Shown piece after piece: positions 15,614 through 22,919 of a stretch of DNA of 37,112 bases (positions are counted from its first letter, which is position 1; each line of letters opens with the position of its first letter). The notes below the pieces were generated by a model, which searched no databases, had not been told where the DNA came from, and worked only from the letters and a program-made list of their open reading frames with translations. This DNA comes from Bacillus sp. FJAT-47783. Lineage in GTDB: Bacteria; Bacillota; Bacilli; Bacillales; Aeribacillaceae. The DNA lies in NCBI RefSeq assembly GCF_022808615.1, contig NZ_JAKZKS010000017.1:1-37112 (forward strand), written 5' to 3'. The translations under genes were made by a program, and so were the position numbers.

Positions 15614-15937
15614 TTAATTACTTATACCCCCTTCTTCTAGTTTTTTGTTTAATAACGCATAATCATTTTTGTTAAAGGTGATTGCAATTCTATCTAATCT
15701 ATCATGGTTTGGATATAAATATAATTGTTGATTAAATTTTATACCTAAAGGTACGACTGTTTGATGAATAAGATTTAAAATTTTAATACAATCTAAATCA
15801 ACTCCTTCTTTCAAATGATTTTTAACGTTAATGACCACTAAATCTTCAATATTTTGGAATCTAGCTTTTTGAGGAGAAACATTATTAGCCTTACAAAGTT
15901 TTTTTAGTAAATTTTGATAATAATCATTTTGTTTCAT
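15614..15937 (-). CDS. Unknown small protein, copy 1 of a paralogous pair
   Basis: This 107-residue soluble protein has an N-terminal helix, YYQNLLKKLCKANNVSPQKA, and a mixed C-terminal half containing [20 protein letters not shown] and LYLYPNHDRLDRIAITFNKN. It aligns end to end without gaps with the protein at 22935-23252, about two thirds identical by eye, so the pair diverged some time ago. No family is recognised. GAGGCGG lies seven bases before the ATG. Upstream is a dyad (15966-15980) shared with a divergent exported peptide. The second copy has lost the matching control DNA at a Tn3 junction. Confidence 0.7.
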   Translation of the reverse strand: MKQNDYYQNLLKKLCKANNVSPQKARFQNIEDLVVINVKNHLKEGVDLDCIKILNLIHQTVVPLGIKFNQQLYLYPNHDRLDRIAITFNKNDYALLNKKLEEGGISN

Positions 15938-15965
15938 TATAAAACCGCCTCACATTCCATTTTTA

Positions 15966-15980
15966 TGTTATCGTATAACA
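15966..15980. promoter_or_regulatory. Operator-like dyad in the divergent region
   Basis: TGTTAT (15966-15971) and ATAACA (15975-15980) are perfect arms around CGT. The dyad lies 29 bases before the 15937 start codon and 30 bases before the exported peptide start at 16010, so one protein could control both. Confidence 0.45.
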
Positions 15981-16009
15981 ATCGAACAAAATATGGAAAT
16001 GGAGTTTTT

Positions 16010-16138
16010 TTGAAAAAGGTTGCTTTACCGATACTTGTAATGTTTTCATCTTTGCTTTTAGTTACACCAACATTTGCAAGTGAAGTGATTGAAAAGTTAA
16101 GCAAGACAAAAAGGTCATTTTTTGATTCTAATCACTAG
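16010..16138 (+). CDS. Small exported peptide (42 residues)
   Basis: TTG 16010 follows GGAG (16001-16004). The product MKKVALPILVMFSSLLLVTP continues TFASEVIEKLSKTK and ends RSFFDSNH. A textbook signal peptide with a T-F-A cleavage site leaves about 18 residues exported. The size and plan resemble Phr signalling pre-peptides, but no rap gene is adjacent and the tail does not match a known Phr, so it may instead be the N-terminus of a lost secreted protein. A further short open stretch (17 codons) follows the TAG in the same frame. Confidence 0.45.
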   Translation: MKKVALPILVMFSSLLLVTPTFASEVIEKLSKTKRSFFDSNH

Positions 16139-16295
16139 GTACATAAGAAGACTGAAAGGAATTTGGTGGAGGAAAATTTAAGAAGGATATAGAAAACATA
16201 TGAGTGGGGTAATAGCCTAAAAACATTACAGAACGGCTTTATCATACGATGATACAAATTATTGCATTCGCTTATTGTTAATGGGAGGAGAAGAG

Positions 16296-16997
16296 ATGAA
16301 AAGACTTACAGAAGAAGAAAAAATGGGGGTTTATAAAGCCATTTTCAATCGCCGTGATATTCGCTCGTTTATTAATAAATCAATTTCAACTGAAAAGCTT
16401 GAACATATTTTGCTAGCGGCGCATCATGCACCATCTGTTGGTTTTATGCAGCCGTGGAATTTCATTATTATTAAAGAAGATGAAACGAAAAAGCAGTTAG
16501 CGGAGATTGTTGAAAAAGAGCGACGCGCATTATCTATTCATTATGAAGGAACAGATCGAGATTTAAAGTTTCTTCAGTTGAAAATAGCGGGTATTTTAGA
16601 AGCGCCTGTAACGATTTGTGTAACGTGTAATCCATTTCGCGGCGGCGATCATGTATTAGGAAGAAATTCGATTCCGGAAACCGATATGATGTCTGTTAGC
16701 TGTGCCATACAAAATATGTGGTTAGCGGCCTATGCAGAAGGGATTGCGATGGGATGGGTAAGCTTTTACAAAAAGGCGGATGTTCGAAGAATTTTAAACA
16801 TACCATACCATATCGATCCTGTTGCACTAATTTCATTAGGGTATACGGAAGATTATCCTGAAAAGCCTATATTAGAAATAAACAACTGGGAAAAGAGAAG
16901 ACAGTTGGAAAACTTAATTTTCGATAATAAATGGGGAGAAGAATCTACTATAACGATTACAAATAATCCAATCGAGAATTCTAATGAAGGTGAATAA
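16296..16997 (+). CDS. bluB: 5,6-dimethylbenzimidazole synthase BluB
   Basis: This 233-residue flavin-destroying nitroreductase-fold enzyme converts reduced FMN and oxygen to 5,6-dimethylbenzimidazole, the lower ligand of vitamin B12. The diagnostic features are FNRRDIRSF near residue 18, APSVGFMQPWNFIIIK around 43-58, CNPFRGGDHVLGRNSIPETD around 109-128 (the BluB lid and active-site loop with the key Asp), and AYAEGIAMGWVSFYKK around 144-159. ATG 16296 follows GGGAGGAG. No other cobalamin gene is visible nearby, so it acts as an orphan supplying lower ligand to a pathway elsewhere or to salvaged corrinoids. It is about the usual length, with a short extra Asn-rich tail. Confidence 0.93.
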   Translation: MKRLTEEEKMGVYKAIFNRRDIRSFINKSISTEKLEHILLAAHHAPSVGFMQPWNFIIIKEDETKKQLAEIVEKERRALSIHYEGTDRDLKFLQLKIAGILEAPVTICVTCNPFRGGDHVLGRNSIPETDMMSVSCAIQNMWLAAYAEGIAMGWVSFYKKADVRRILNIPYHIDPVALISLGYTEDYPEKPILEINNWEKRRQLENLIFDNKWGEESTITITNNPIENSNEGE

Positions 16998-17031
16998 TAA
17001 AAATCACAAATAATATTATTATGTAAACTAA

Positions 17032-17184
17032 TTGAGCGGGGAGTTATTTTTTGTTGAGGGAGCGACTTACGTTGTAATTAACAAAAAAATAATAAAGAAT
17101 GCAAAAAATCACTATAAAGTTTGGATGAATATGTGTAAACAGCAAGTTCAGAAAATTAAACGACAACCGATTGATAATTGTTAA
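17032..17184 (+). CDS. Possible 50-codon reading frame, low support
   Basis: TTG 17032 opens a frame with basic protein-like content (VINKKIIKNAKNHYKVWMNM), ending CKQQVQKIKRQPIDNC. No ribosome binding site fits this TTG, although GGGGAG at 17038-17043 lies inside the frame. It may be the tail of a lost gene. A terminator follows at 17241. Confidence 0.25.
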   Translation: MSGELFFVEGATYVVINKKIIKNAKNHYKVWMNMCKQQVQKIKRQPIDNC

Positions 17185-17240
17185 AAGCTAATCAAAATTT
17201 TAATCAACAAATGATATGAATTTTTTATAATTTTCTTTCT

Positions 17241-17290
17241 TGTCTCAATCACAATAGTATACTTAATGATTGAGACAGAATTTTTTATTA
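17241..17290 (+). terminator. Strong terminator downstream of bluB
   Basis: TGTCTCAATCA (17241-17251) and TGATTGAGACA (17267-17277) are perfect 11-base arms, followed by GAATTTTTTATTATTTTTC. Confidence 0.85.
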
Positions 17291-17774
17291 TTTTTCATCT
17301 TTCTATAATATATATTATGTAAACTAAAAACGAATTAACTGAAAAGGTATTGGAATTAATTTTCCTCTTCCTTTCCTTTTCATTTTTATTAGGACTTTCA
17401 GTGAATATAGAAATACATGTAAGCATTTGTGTTAAGTGCTTGGCTTTGGCTTATCACCATAACCTGGGGTTTCTTATGCAATAATGAATATTTTCCCGTG
17501 TATTGATATAAAAAAGCGAAAACTCTGGTATCGTAATCGTTGTTGTCTAAACAAACCGGATTTTCGTTTTGTAAAACCGGTTTATCAAATCTATTCTGCC
17601 ATTACCATCTTTTTGGGCATTTCCATGAATTCTGCTGACGAGCCAGCTGTTTTTCCGATCCAGATTGTAGTTGTAGCCAATGGTTTTCCGTTAGTTAGTA
17701 AACCATAGCTTACTTAAGAAACATTCATCGACATTTTCATCCCAAAAGGCTAAAGGTAAAAAGGCAAAAAGAAC
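17291..17774. other. Gene-free stretch with degenerate coding debris
   Basis: No complete gene is visible. On the minus strand 17606-17710 contains a short open stretch (LLTNGKPLATTTIWIGKTAG then SSAEFMEMPKKMVMAE) with no start and no family that I recognise. An imperfect hairpin with AAACCGG/CCGGTTT arms lies at about 17555-17585. The region looks like decayed DNA between bluB and the tetR gene. Confidence 0.35.
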
Positions 17775-17804
17775 CTAAATCGCCGAGCGGTTCAGGAGAT
17801 TTAG
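17766..17804 (-). terminator. Terminator of the tetR gene
   Basis: CTAAATC (17775-17781) and GATTTAG (17798-17804) form the stem. On the minus strand it is followed by GGTTCTTTTTG. Confidence 0.6.
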
Positions 17805-17850
17805 TCTGTTTTAGATCTGTTTGAAGATTATTGAGCAAAATTCTCGTCAT

Positions 17851-18447
17851 TTACCTTTCGTTAAGAAGTTGAATAAATTGTGGCAATCCTTTCTCTAAAA
17901 ACAGTTCAAAAACCTCCAGCATATCTTCTACCTCATTATCATTTACTTCTAAAAGATATTGTAAAACCACTCCATCTATTGCTCCCAATAGCCATGCTGA
18001 TAAAGATTCATTTAATGGGGTATCTTGAAGATGATACATGTTTACTAAAATATCTTCAATTCGAAGAGTCCATTCTTTGTATTTTTTATTAAATTTAACT
18101 TGTAGCTCTTTATTTCCCAATAGGATTTCATGAGCGAAATGGTATTGCAGACGATTTTCTGCATCTTTTTTTAATCGTTCTTCAGTTTTTCGGACAATTT
18201 CTTTTGTAACCTTTTCTTTTTCGACCTTTTGTTTAACAATTCCTTCTGCAATACGTGTGGAATCTGAAAGGCTTTCATCTAATAGTTCATATAAAATTTC
18301 GTCCTTATTTTTATAATAATGATAAATCGCTCCTGTACTCATGCCAGCTTCCTCTGCAATTGCTCTTACAGTAGCTCGATTAGAGCCGTGCTGGCTAATC
18401 ACTTTTTTTGCCGCTGCAAGTATTTTTGATTTTCCATCCATTTTCAT
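17851..18447 (-). CDS. TetR/AcrR family transcriptional regulator
   Basis: This 198-residue repressor has an N-terminal helix-turn-helix of about residues 5-50: KSKILAAAKKVISQHGSNRA, then TVRAIAEEAGMSTGAIYHYY and KNKDEIL. These are typical TetR helices 1-4. The remaining all-helical domain, residues about 60-198, would bind a ligand and dimerise; the ligand is unknown. GGGAGGA lies four bases before ATG 18447. Divergent to it is a strong promoter with a palindromic operator at 18556-18565, but the gene that should follow is degenerate. The regulator may therefore have lost its target, or may control the DUF5692 gene at 18881 through a long leader. Confidence 0.9.
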   Translation of the reverse strand: MKMDGKSKILAAAKKVISQHGSNRATVRAIAEEAGMSTGAIYHYYKNKDEILYELLDESLSDSTRIAEGIVKQKVEKEKVTKEIVRKTEERLKKDAENRLQYHFAHEILLGNKELQVKFNKKYKEWTLRIEDILVNMYHLQDTPLNESLSAWLLGAIDGVVLQYLLEVNDNEVEDMLEVFELFLEKGLPQFIQLLNER

Positions 18448-18516
18448 TAAATCCTCCCTTATTAACTTTAGAATATCATAACAGATTTAAAATTTCGATT
18501 TGTGAATAATTTCACA

Positions 18517-18545
18517 TTGACTATTTCTATATATAAGCCTATACT
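18517..18545 (+). promoter_or_regulatory. Sigma-A promoter divergent from tetR
   Basis: TTGACT (18517-18522), a 17-base spacer, then TATACT (18540-18545). This is the best canonical promoter in the window. Confidence 0.75.
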
Positions 18546-18553
18546 AAAAGCAT

Positions 18554-18573
18554 AACGAACGTTCGGTTTGTTC
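18554..18573. promoter_or_regulatory. Likely TetR operator
   Basis: CGAACGTTCG (18556-18565) is a perfect palindrome of the CGAACG type typical of TetR operators. It sits at the expected transcription start of the promoter at 18517-18545, where bound repressor would block initiation. Confidence 0.6.
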
Positions 18574-18591
18574 AGAAAATGAGGTGAGGAA

Positions 18592-18633
18592 ATGACTACT
18601 AACCGCACGGATCGTTCATGCCGCTTTATATAG
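18592..18633 (+). pseudogene. Remnant of the TetR-controlled gene
   Basis: GAGGTGAGGA precedes ATG 18592, a perfect initiation site, but the frame stops after 13 codons (MTTNRTDRSCRFI). A shifted frame immediately continues MPLYIVTLVGIFR, hydrophobic like the first helix of a transporter, then also stops. The likely original is a membrane transporter destroyed by frameshift and deletion. The 240 bases that follow up to 18830 contain no gene. Confidence 0.45.
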
Positions 18634-18802
18634 TCACATTGGTAGGGATTTTTCGTTAGTATTATAAGTTATTTGCTTATTTTTCCTGTTTCCTTTTTGC
18701 CATTTCTTCTAGTTAATGAAATGGTGTATGGTTGTTTTTTCTAGATGTAAAACTTAAGTGCTATCATTTGGTTGCTTTCTGCTTTAATTTAAATTCTTCA
18801 TA

Positions 18803-18832
18803 AGGGGTGTCAAACAAATTTTGCACCCCCCT
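18803..18832 (+). repeat. Inverted repeat before the DUF5692 gene
   Basis: AGGGGTG (18803-18809) pairs with CACCCCC (18824-18830) around a 14-base loop. The T-run after it is interrupted (TATTCTTTCT). It is either a weak terminator or attenuator separating the TetR promoter from the DUF5692 gene. Confidence 0.4.
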
Positions 18833-18880
18833 ATTCTTTCTAATATTAAACAATGAAATTTCATAGAGGGGGGAAAGGTC

Positions 18881-19825
18881 ATGGGTTTGTTATATGAATC
18901 AACAGGTTTTGTTGGATGGGGTATATGGTTTTTTGTTCTCTTTGCTTTAATGGCTTTTAACGAATTTAGTCGGACGACAAAATGGGGTGGAATCGTACTT
19001 TTTCTTATTCTTCCTGTAATTCTTACGATTTTTGTTTGGCCAACAACTGCCGCTCCAGGCAATGAATATGGTACGGGTACTTGGTTTAACTGGGTTAAGA
19101 CATATTCCGCTTTAGCGGGCTGTCTTGGTTTCATGGCCATTCGTTATTATCCATCACTCGCTAAAAAGAAGTGGGTACTATGTTTTCCACCTGCAATTTT
19201 AGCACTTAATATTCTCGAGGCTTGTATTCGCGATTTTCAAGTTTTTATGTATGGTGCTTGGGATGGGGCCTATATCGATAACCTTTGGGTAATGTCAGGG
19301 CCGTGGAATATTATGAATGGAATAGCAGGATTACTAAATATTATTGCGATCTGTGGTTGGTTTGGAATTTATATTTCTAAAGACAAATCTAAAGATATGA
19401 TCTGGCCTGATATGATTTGGACTTGGATTATTGCCTATGATTTGTGGAACTTTGCCTATACGTATAATTGTATTTCAGATCACTCGTTTTATTGTGGGTT
19501 AGCGTTATTACTTTCTTGTACCATTCCTACTTTTTTCATCAAAAAAGGGGCATGGTTACAGCACCGAGCTCATACTCTTGCTTTGTGGATTATGTTTGTT
19601 ATGACCATCCCTTCATTTGCAGATCGGATAGCTCCTGTCCCGACTACACATAACCCAAAGGCATTTTTCATCGTAAGCTTATTATCTTTGCTAGCCAATA
19701 TAGCATTAGTAACTTATCAATTTTACAGAATTCGCAAATATAAACTCAATCCGTTTAAGGATGAGATTTATGTTGATACTAAATCGTATAAAAAGGTTCT
19801 AGAAAATAATAGACTTTCAGCATAA
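18881..19825 (+). CDS. DUF5692 family membrane protein
   Basis: This 314-residue protein has about eight to nine transmembrane segments. It is rich in Trp: GWGIWFFVLFALMAFNEFSR near the start, FVWPTTAAPGNEYGTGTWFN around 50-70, WDGAYIDNLWVMSGPWNIMN around 127-146 and IWTWIIAYDLWNFAYTYNCI around 180-200. I recognise these conserved blocks as DUF5692, whose function is unknown. The pattern of Trp and acidic residues in helices suggests a cofactor- or ligand-binding membrane protein, but that is inference. It has a good ribosome binding site (GAGGGGGG) and its own terminator. Confidence 0.75.
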   Translation: MGLLYESTGFVGWGIWFFVLFALMAFNEFSRTTKWGGIVLFLILPVILTIFVWPTTAAPGNEYGTGTWFNWVKTYSALAGCLGFMAIRYYPSLAKKKWVLCFPPAILALNILEACIRDFQVFMYGAWDGAYIDNLWVMSGPWNIMNGIAGLLNIIAICGWFGIYISKDKSKDMIWPDMIWTWIIAYDLWNFAYTYNCISDHSFYCGLALLLSCTIPTFFIKKGAWLQHRAHTLALWIMFVMTIPSFADRIAPVPTTHNPKAFFIVSLLSLLANIALVTYQFYRIRKYKLNPFKDEIYVDTKSYKKVLENNRLSA

Positions 19826-19902
19826 ACGAGTCGTTCGCTTAATTCAAAGAAAGATCTAGTATAAAATGATATAATCATCGACTCTTCATTCCTAGAAATA
19901 GC

Positions 19903-19958
19903 TGCCTGTCACTTCCTGTCGATGATTCGATAAGGACTGGGAATTGACAGGCATTTTT
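19903..19958 (+). terminator. Long terminator hairpin after the DUF5692 gene
   Basis: TGCCTGTCA (19903-19911) pairs with TGACAGGCA (19945-19953), with extra internal pairing (CTTCC with GGGAA), then TTTTTATTT. Confidence 0.8.
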
Positions 19959-20068
19959 ATTTGGAGAATCGTGAACATATGCGCAATCCATTATTGAAAG
20001 CATCAACAAAGGGAAAGAGCGGAAGAATGCTATAAAATCACCATTCGGATAGCCGTTTCGGCCCTCTA

Positions 20069-20293
20069 CTAACTTAATGCTGTTTCGTAACGATACTTCG
20101 GCAATTGTTTAAAAAATAGGAGCTTACAATATTGTGGGATTTTTTCATTCTCGTATCGATTATATTTTAAAGCCTTTCGATTTTTTTCCTCCATTTTCCG
20201 TTCGTATTTCGTATAAGGATAATCATGAACTATTTCGATTTCTCTCCCCTTTACTGAATTTAATTGTATTTTATGATGAATGATGATGAAAAT
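20069..20293 (-). pseudogene. Open fragment of an unrecognised gene
   Basis: About 74 sense codons lie between stops, with no start codon. The content is protein-like and highly charged: IEIVHDYPYTKYERKMEEKN, then KALKYNRYENEKIPQYCKLL. It is probably the C-terminus of a decayed gene, on the same strand as the selO relic beside it. The family is not recognised. Confidence 0.3.
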
Positions 20294-20425
20294 TCAGCGG
20301 AACGAAGGAAATTTGGATGCAACTTTTGTTTAAAATTTTAAGGTGATACTCCGATAGTAGAAATGCATATTCGTTTCATTACTTAAGAAACCTTCCCCAC
20401 TGCTTACCCATTTAGTAAAGGAGTG

Positions 20426-20710
20426 TCAAGTGCCGCAAAACGTTCGGTATGGCTTACATGATGGTGGAGGAAGCTCAGTATATTTTCCTTGTTCTTTTGT
20501 ATAGACATATGGATCAGAAAGAGCATGAAGGAATTTTTCCATAACGAAAAAGTCTCCTCTTTTTAACTGTCGATTCCAATGCTTCTTCAACTCGGGTGAT
20601 TACGTGGAATTATGGCTGGGTCGTTTTGGAGCATTCGCTCTTCCGTTAATTCATCCGGTTCATTTTGTTGTTTTTTCTGGATTTGATTGATTAAACAACA
20701 CTCGTGATCC
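20426..20710 (-). pseudogene. selO: SelO (protein adenylyltransferase, YdiU) C-terminal relic
   Basis: The last residues TELPPPSCKPYRTFCGT and the upstream block ERMLQNDPAIIPRNH are the invariant end of SelO pseudokinase AMPylators: IPRNH, then a helix, then YxxPPPxxxPYxTFCGT. The two blocks are in different frames and further stops occur upstream, so only a decayed 3' part of a roughly 480-residue gene remains. Confidence 0.75.
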
Positions 20711-20841
20711 TATTCCATTTTATATCGATCCCCAAATCGAGAATACACTAAGCTAAAAATAATAATACTTGTAAATGGCTTAATAGTTGATAGACAACGA
20801 TGAAAGCGCTTTTAAGATGTTCTAATTTTTTATAACATTTG

Positions 20842-20867
20842 TTCTAATCATGTATATAATCAGAACA
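20842..20867 (+). promoter_or_regulatory. repL promoter with overlapping palindrome
   Basis: TATAAT (20856-20861) lies inside a 26-base imperfect palindrome with GTTCT (20842-20846) and AGAAC (20863-20867) ends. A second TGTTCTAA lies 21 bases upstream. A repressor bound here would block replication-gene transcription, a usual way to control plasmid copy number. Confidence 0.55.
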
Positions 20868-20883
20868 TGAGGAGGGGAAAATA

Positions 20884-21342
20884 ATGCCAAAACAAAAAGT
20901 TGAGAATGACGTAATCTATAGCGGTAAAAGACGTGTTCAAGACCTTGATACAGGGGAAATATTTGAAGTAGATGAAGTCATAAAAAAACGCCTAGAAATG
21001 GCTTTATGATTACATATTTAAGTGCAATCATTCAGCTCATTGATCCTCTAGGCAATAAAAAAAATGCAAGTAGTAAAATACATACTTGCAAACATGGATA
21101 AATCTACGAATACTTTGATTATAACATCAAGAGAACTTGCACAGAATAGTAAGGTTTCATTACAAACTGTTACTGATACGCTTAAAACTCTTGAGGAAGC
21201 TAAAATTATTACTAGAAGGACAGGAGCCATTATGATCCATCCTAACTTAATTCATAGAGGTAGCGATTCTAAAGAGAAATACTTACTTGCTAAGTTTAAA
21301 GATTTTGATAATAATAATTCCGTCATAACTAAAAGCGAGTAG
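20884..21342 (+). pseudogene. repL: Plasmid replication protein RepL, two frameshifts
   Basis: Three consecutive pieces make one RepL (Firmicute rolling-circle plasmid initiator). Piece 1 is 20884-21009 (VIYSGKRRVQDLDTGEIFEV). Piece 2 is a second frame around 21004-21056 (GFMITYLSAIIQLIDPLGNK). Piece 3 is 21064-21342 (MQVVKYILANMDKSTNTLII then TSRELAQNSKVSLQTVTDTL), with a winged-helix DNA-binding pattern. The second break is in an eight-A run (21057-21064) where seven would restore the frame. The first lies near 21000, where some residues may also be lost. GAGGAGGGG precedes the ATG. With the MobV gene nearby this marks an integrated or fossil plasmid. Confidence 0.8.
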
Positions 21343-21365
21343 TATTAAGATACTCGCTTTTAGTT
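21327..21365. terminator. Bidirectional terminator after repL
   Basis: Perfect 15-base arms (21327-21341 and 21351-21365), with A-rich and T-rich outer ends so it works on both strands. The repL stop codon lies in the first arm, and the convergent two-helix protein ends at 21372. Confidence 0.85.
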
Positions 21366-21371
21366 TACCTT

Positions 21372-21539
21372 TTACATTATAAAAAAGCTTATAATTAACC
21401 CAAATATCCCTACAAACAAATAAGAATAACCTAGAATTGAACTATTTCTATTTTTTTCTTTTTTAGCAATCAAGAAATATAGTCCAAACCCAATGATAAA
21501 TAAGGCAAGTAAGACACTCCCTACCTTGAATAATATCAT
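21372..21539 (-). CDS. Two-helix small membrane protein
   Basis: This 55-residue protein has two hydrophobic helices, MILFKVGSVLLALFIIGFGL and YSYLFVGIFGLIISFFIM, separated by a strongly basic loop AKKEKNRN. GGGGGTG lies five bases before ATG 21539. It starts 20 bases after the stop of the hydrophobic fragment at 21560-21874 on the same strand, so the two were probably one operon. The arrangement (hydrophobic Ala/Gly-rich product followed by a tiny two-helix protein) recalls bacteriocin and immunity pairs, but no family is recognised. Confidence 0.65.
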   Translation of the reverse strand: MILFKVGSVLLALFIIGFGLYFLIAKKEKNRNSSILGYSYLFVGIFGLIISFFIM

Positions 21540-21559
21540 CAAAACACCCCCATTCTAAA

Positions 21560-21874
21560 TTATAAATTAAAGTATATACCTCTAGCCAGTTTGGCATTTT
21601 GGTGTATTTTAAGTAAAGAATCTAAAGTTGCTCCATACGCACCTAAAGCTGCCAAACCTGCTGTTAAAGTTCCTGCTCCTGCTGTAGGGACAGAAAGAAT
21701 AAATGCTAACCAAGACATTCCAATAGTTGTAAGGGTACCCCCTATAGCCTTCCATTCATAATAATTAATATTCTCTACATATTTTTGATATTTTAATAAA
21801 GATGAACCATTAGATGATGTACGAGTAACATTTTTATAATAATACTTATTGAATATGCTCCATTGTCCGCTCAT
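21560..21874 (-). pseudogene. Hydrophobic protein, 5' end replaced by the mob junction
   Basis: A 104-codon frame starts at an ATG that is really mob sequence in another frame (the first about eight residues). After the junction near 21850 comes a plausible native part: YYYKNVTRTSSNGSSLLKYQ, then an Ala/Gly-rich membrane segment SVPTAGAGTLTAGLAALGAY around residues 61-80 and a basic tail. No ribosome binding site precedes the ATG. The gene was probably longer and lost its N-terminus when it was joined to the truncated mob. It resembles the membrane-active C-terminus of a small exported protein. The family is not recognised. Confidence 0.5.
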
Positions 21875-22496
21875 ATCTTTCTTTCGCTACCTCTTCCATT
21901 CGTTTGAACGTCAATGCTTTGTATTTAGCTGATTCTACATGTTTACGGCTGGATGAAATCCCCCGCTCCAGATCAAACCCTTCTTTCACCATATGGTCAT
22001 GAAACTTATCTTGTAGCTTCACCAATTGTTGCTTTTTACCGAAGAAGTCTTTTGCGGAAAGCCGACCATCTTCTGTAATCGGCACAAAACCAACATGCAT
22101 ATGGGGAGTTTTCTCGTCTTTATGAACCATCGCATAAGCAATGTTCTGTTCTCCATATTCTTTTACGAAAAACTCATAGGCAGATTCAAAAAATCGCTTT
22201 TCTTCTTTTTCCGAGAGATTGTGAAAATACTCCGAATCAGACGTCACAAGAAAACTGGCCAATTTCACCGCATCTTTCCGAATGGCTTTGCCAGTTGTCA
22301 CTCTTTCCTCAATCATTTTGTTGATCTTCTCGCTGTAATCAATCGGACTCGGATTGACCAAATCGTAATTTAAGTGTGAACGTCCTCCATCAATATCTGG
22401 ATTCGTTTGACTCTCTTTTTCCCTTTGATTATGAATTTGAATGCCCTTGATCACAGGTTGTTTTAGCTTCTGCATATGTAAAATAGCATAGCTCAT
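21846..22496 (-). pseudogene. mob: MobV family relaxase (Pre/Mob), C-terminally truncated
   Basis: This 216-residue N-terminal portion of a plasmid mobilisation relaxase starts MSYAILHMQKLKQPVIKGIQ followed by IHNQRE. His22 corresponds to the catalytic His22 of pMV158 MobM. The metal-binding triad HKDEKTPHMHVGFVPI lies around residues 129-144. The relaxase nicks one strand at oriT to start transfer, and a matching oriT is 44 bases upstream. Complete family members have about 400-500 residues. Here the frame ends in TAA right at the junction with the hydrophobic gene, so the multimerisation and membrane-association region is missing. The catalytic domain is intact and might still nick. Confidence 0.85.
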
Positions 22497-22539
22497 ATGA
22501 GGGGGTTCAGCTCCTTCTCGAAGATAGATAGATTAAGAG

Positions 22540-22559
22540 AAGTGTAGCTCACTACACTT
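22540..22559 (-). other. oriT of the MobV/pMV158 type
   Basis: On the minus strand the 20 bases AAGTGTAGTGAGCTACACTT match the pMV158-family oriT core AAGTATAGTGTGTTATACTT at 16 of 20 positions, including the inverted repeat and the TAGTG-G nick context. The predicted nick lies between 22548 and 22547. It is 44 bases upstream of the mob start and in the same orientation, as in pMV158. Confidence 0.75.
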
Positions 22560-22595
22560 TGCATGCAAAGTTCCATGTGCTCTGCGAGGCTTTTC

Positions 22596-22919
22596 GGCTC
22601 CGCCGAGCCATGCTTCAGGCATGGCAAAAAACCTTGGGATTTGCCCAAACCCACTGGGGAACTCTTCCCCAGACCCCTCTCAATAACTCCCCCAACCCCT
22701 TCACTTTTGAGGGGGCTCCCTCGCCGGTGGCAGGTCAAAAGGTGAACTTTTGACACACCTAGAGGGTCTTGATGTAGTGAGTCTGTCAACTCCTTAATGC
22801 TCCCTTCGGTCCGCTTACCGTTGACAGACGCCATATGGGGCATTTCTGGCCCGAAAAGACAAGCTCCCTTTGTTACCCCTTCCGTTGCCTTAAAGGCAAC
22901 AGAAAACGCCTTTAAGGCG
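22596..22919. repeat. Cluster of strong hairpins in GC-richer plasmid-like DNA
   Basis: At least six perfect dyads lie in 325 bases: 22596-22609 (GGCTC/GAGCC), 22608-22624 (CCATGC/GCATGG), 22654-22672 (CTGGGGAA/TTCCCCAG), 22734-22754 (GTCAAAAG/CTTTTGAC), 22884-22900 (GTTGCCTT/AAGGCAAC) and 22907-22919 (CGCCTT/AAGGCG). The stretch is clearly GC-richer than its surroundings and I see no convincing gene in it. Such secondary structure is expected of a single-strand or double-strand origin of a rolling-circle plasmid. Confidence 0.55.

Noticed and set aside
22493-22843. 116-codon minus-strand frame and 60-64 codon + strand frames over the oriT and hairpin region
   Set aside because: They overlap each other and the oriT, lack ribosome binding sites and are made of hairpin-forming sequence.
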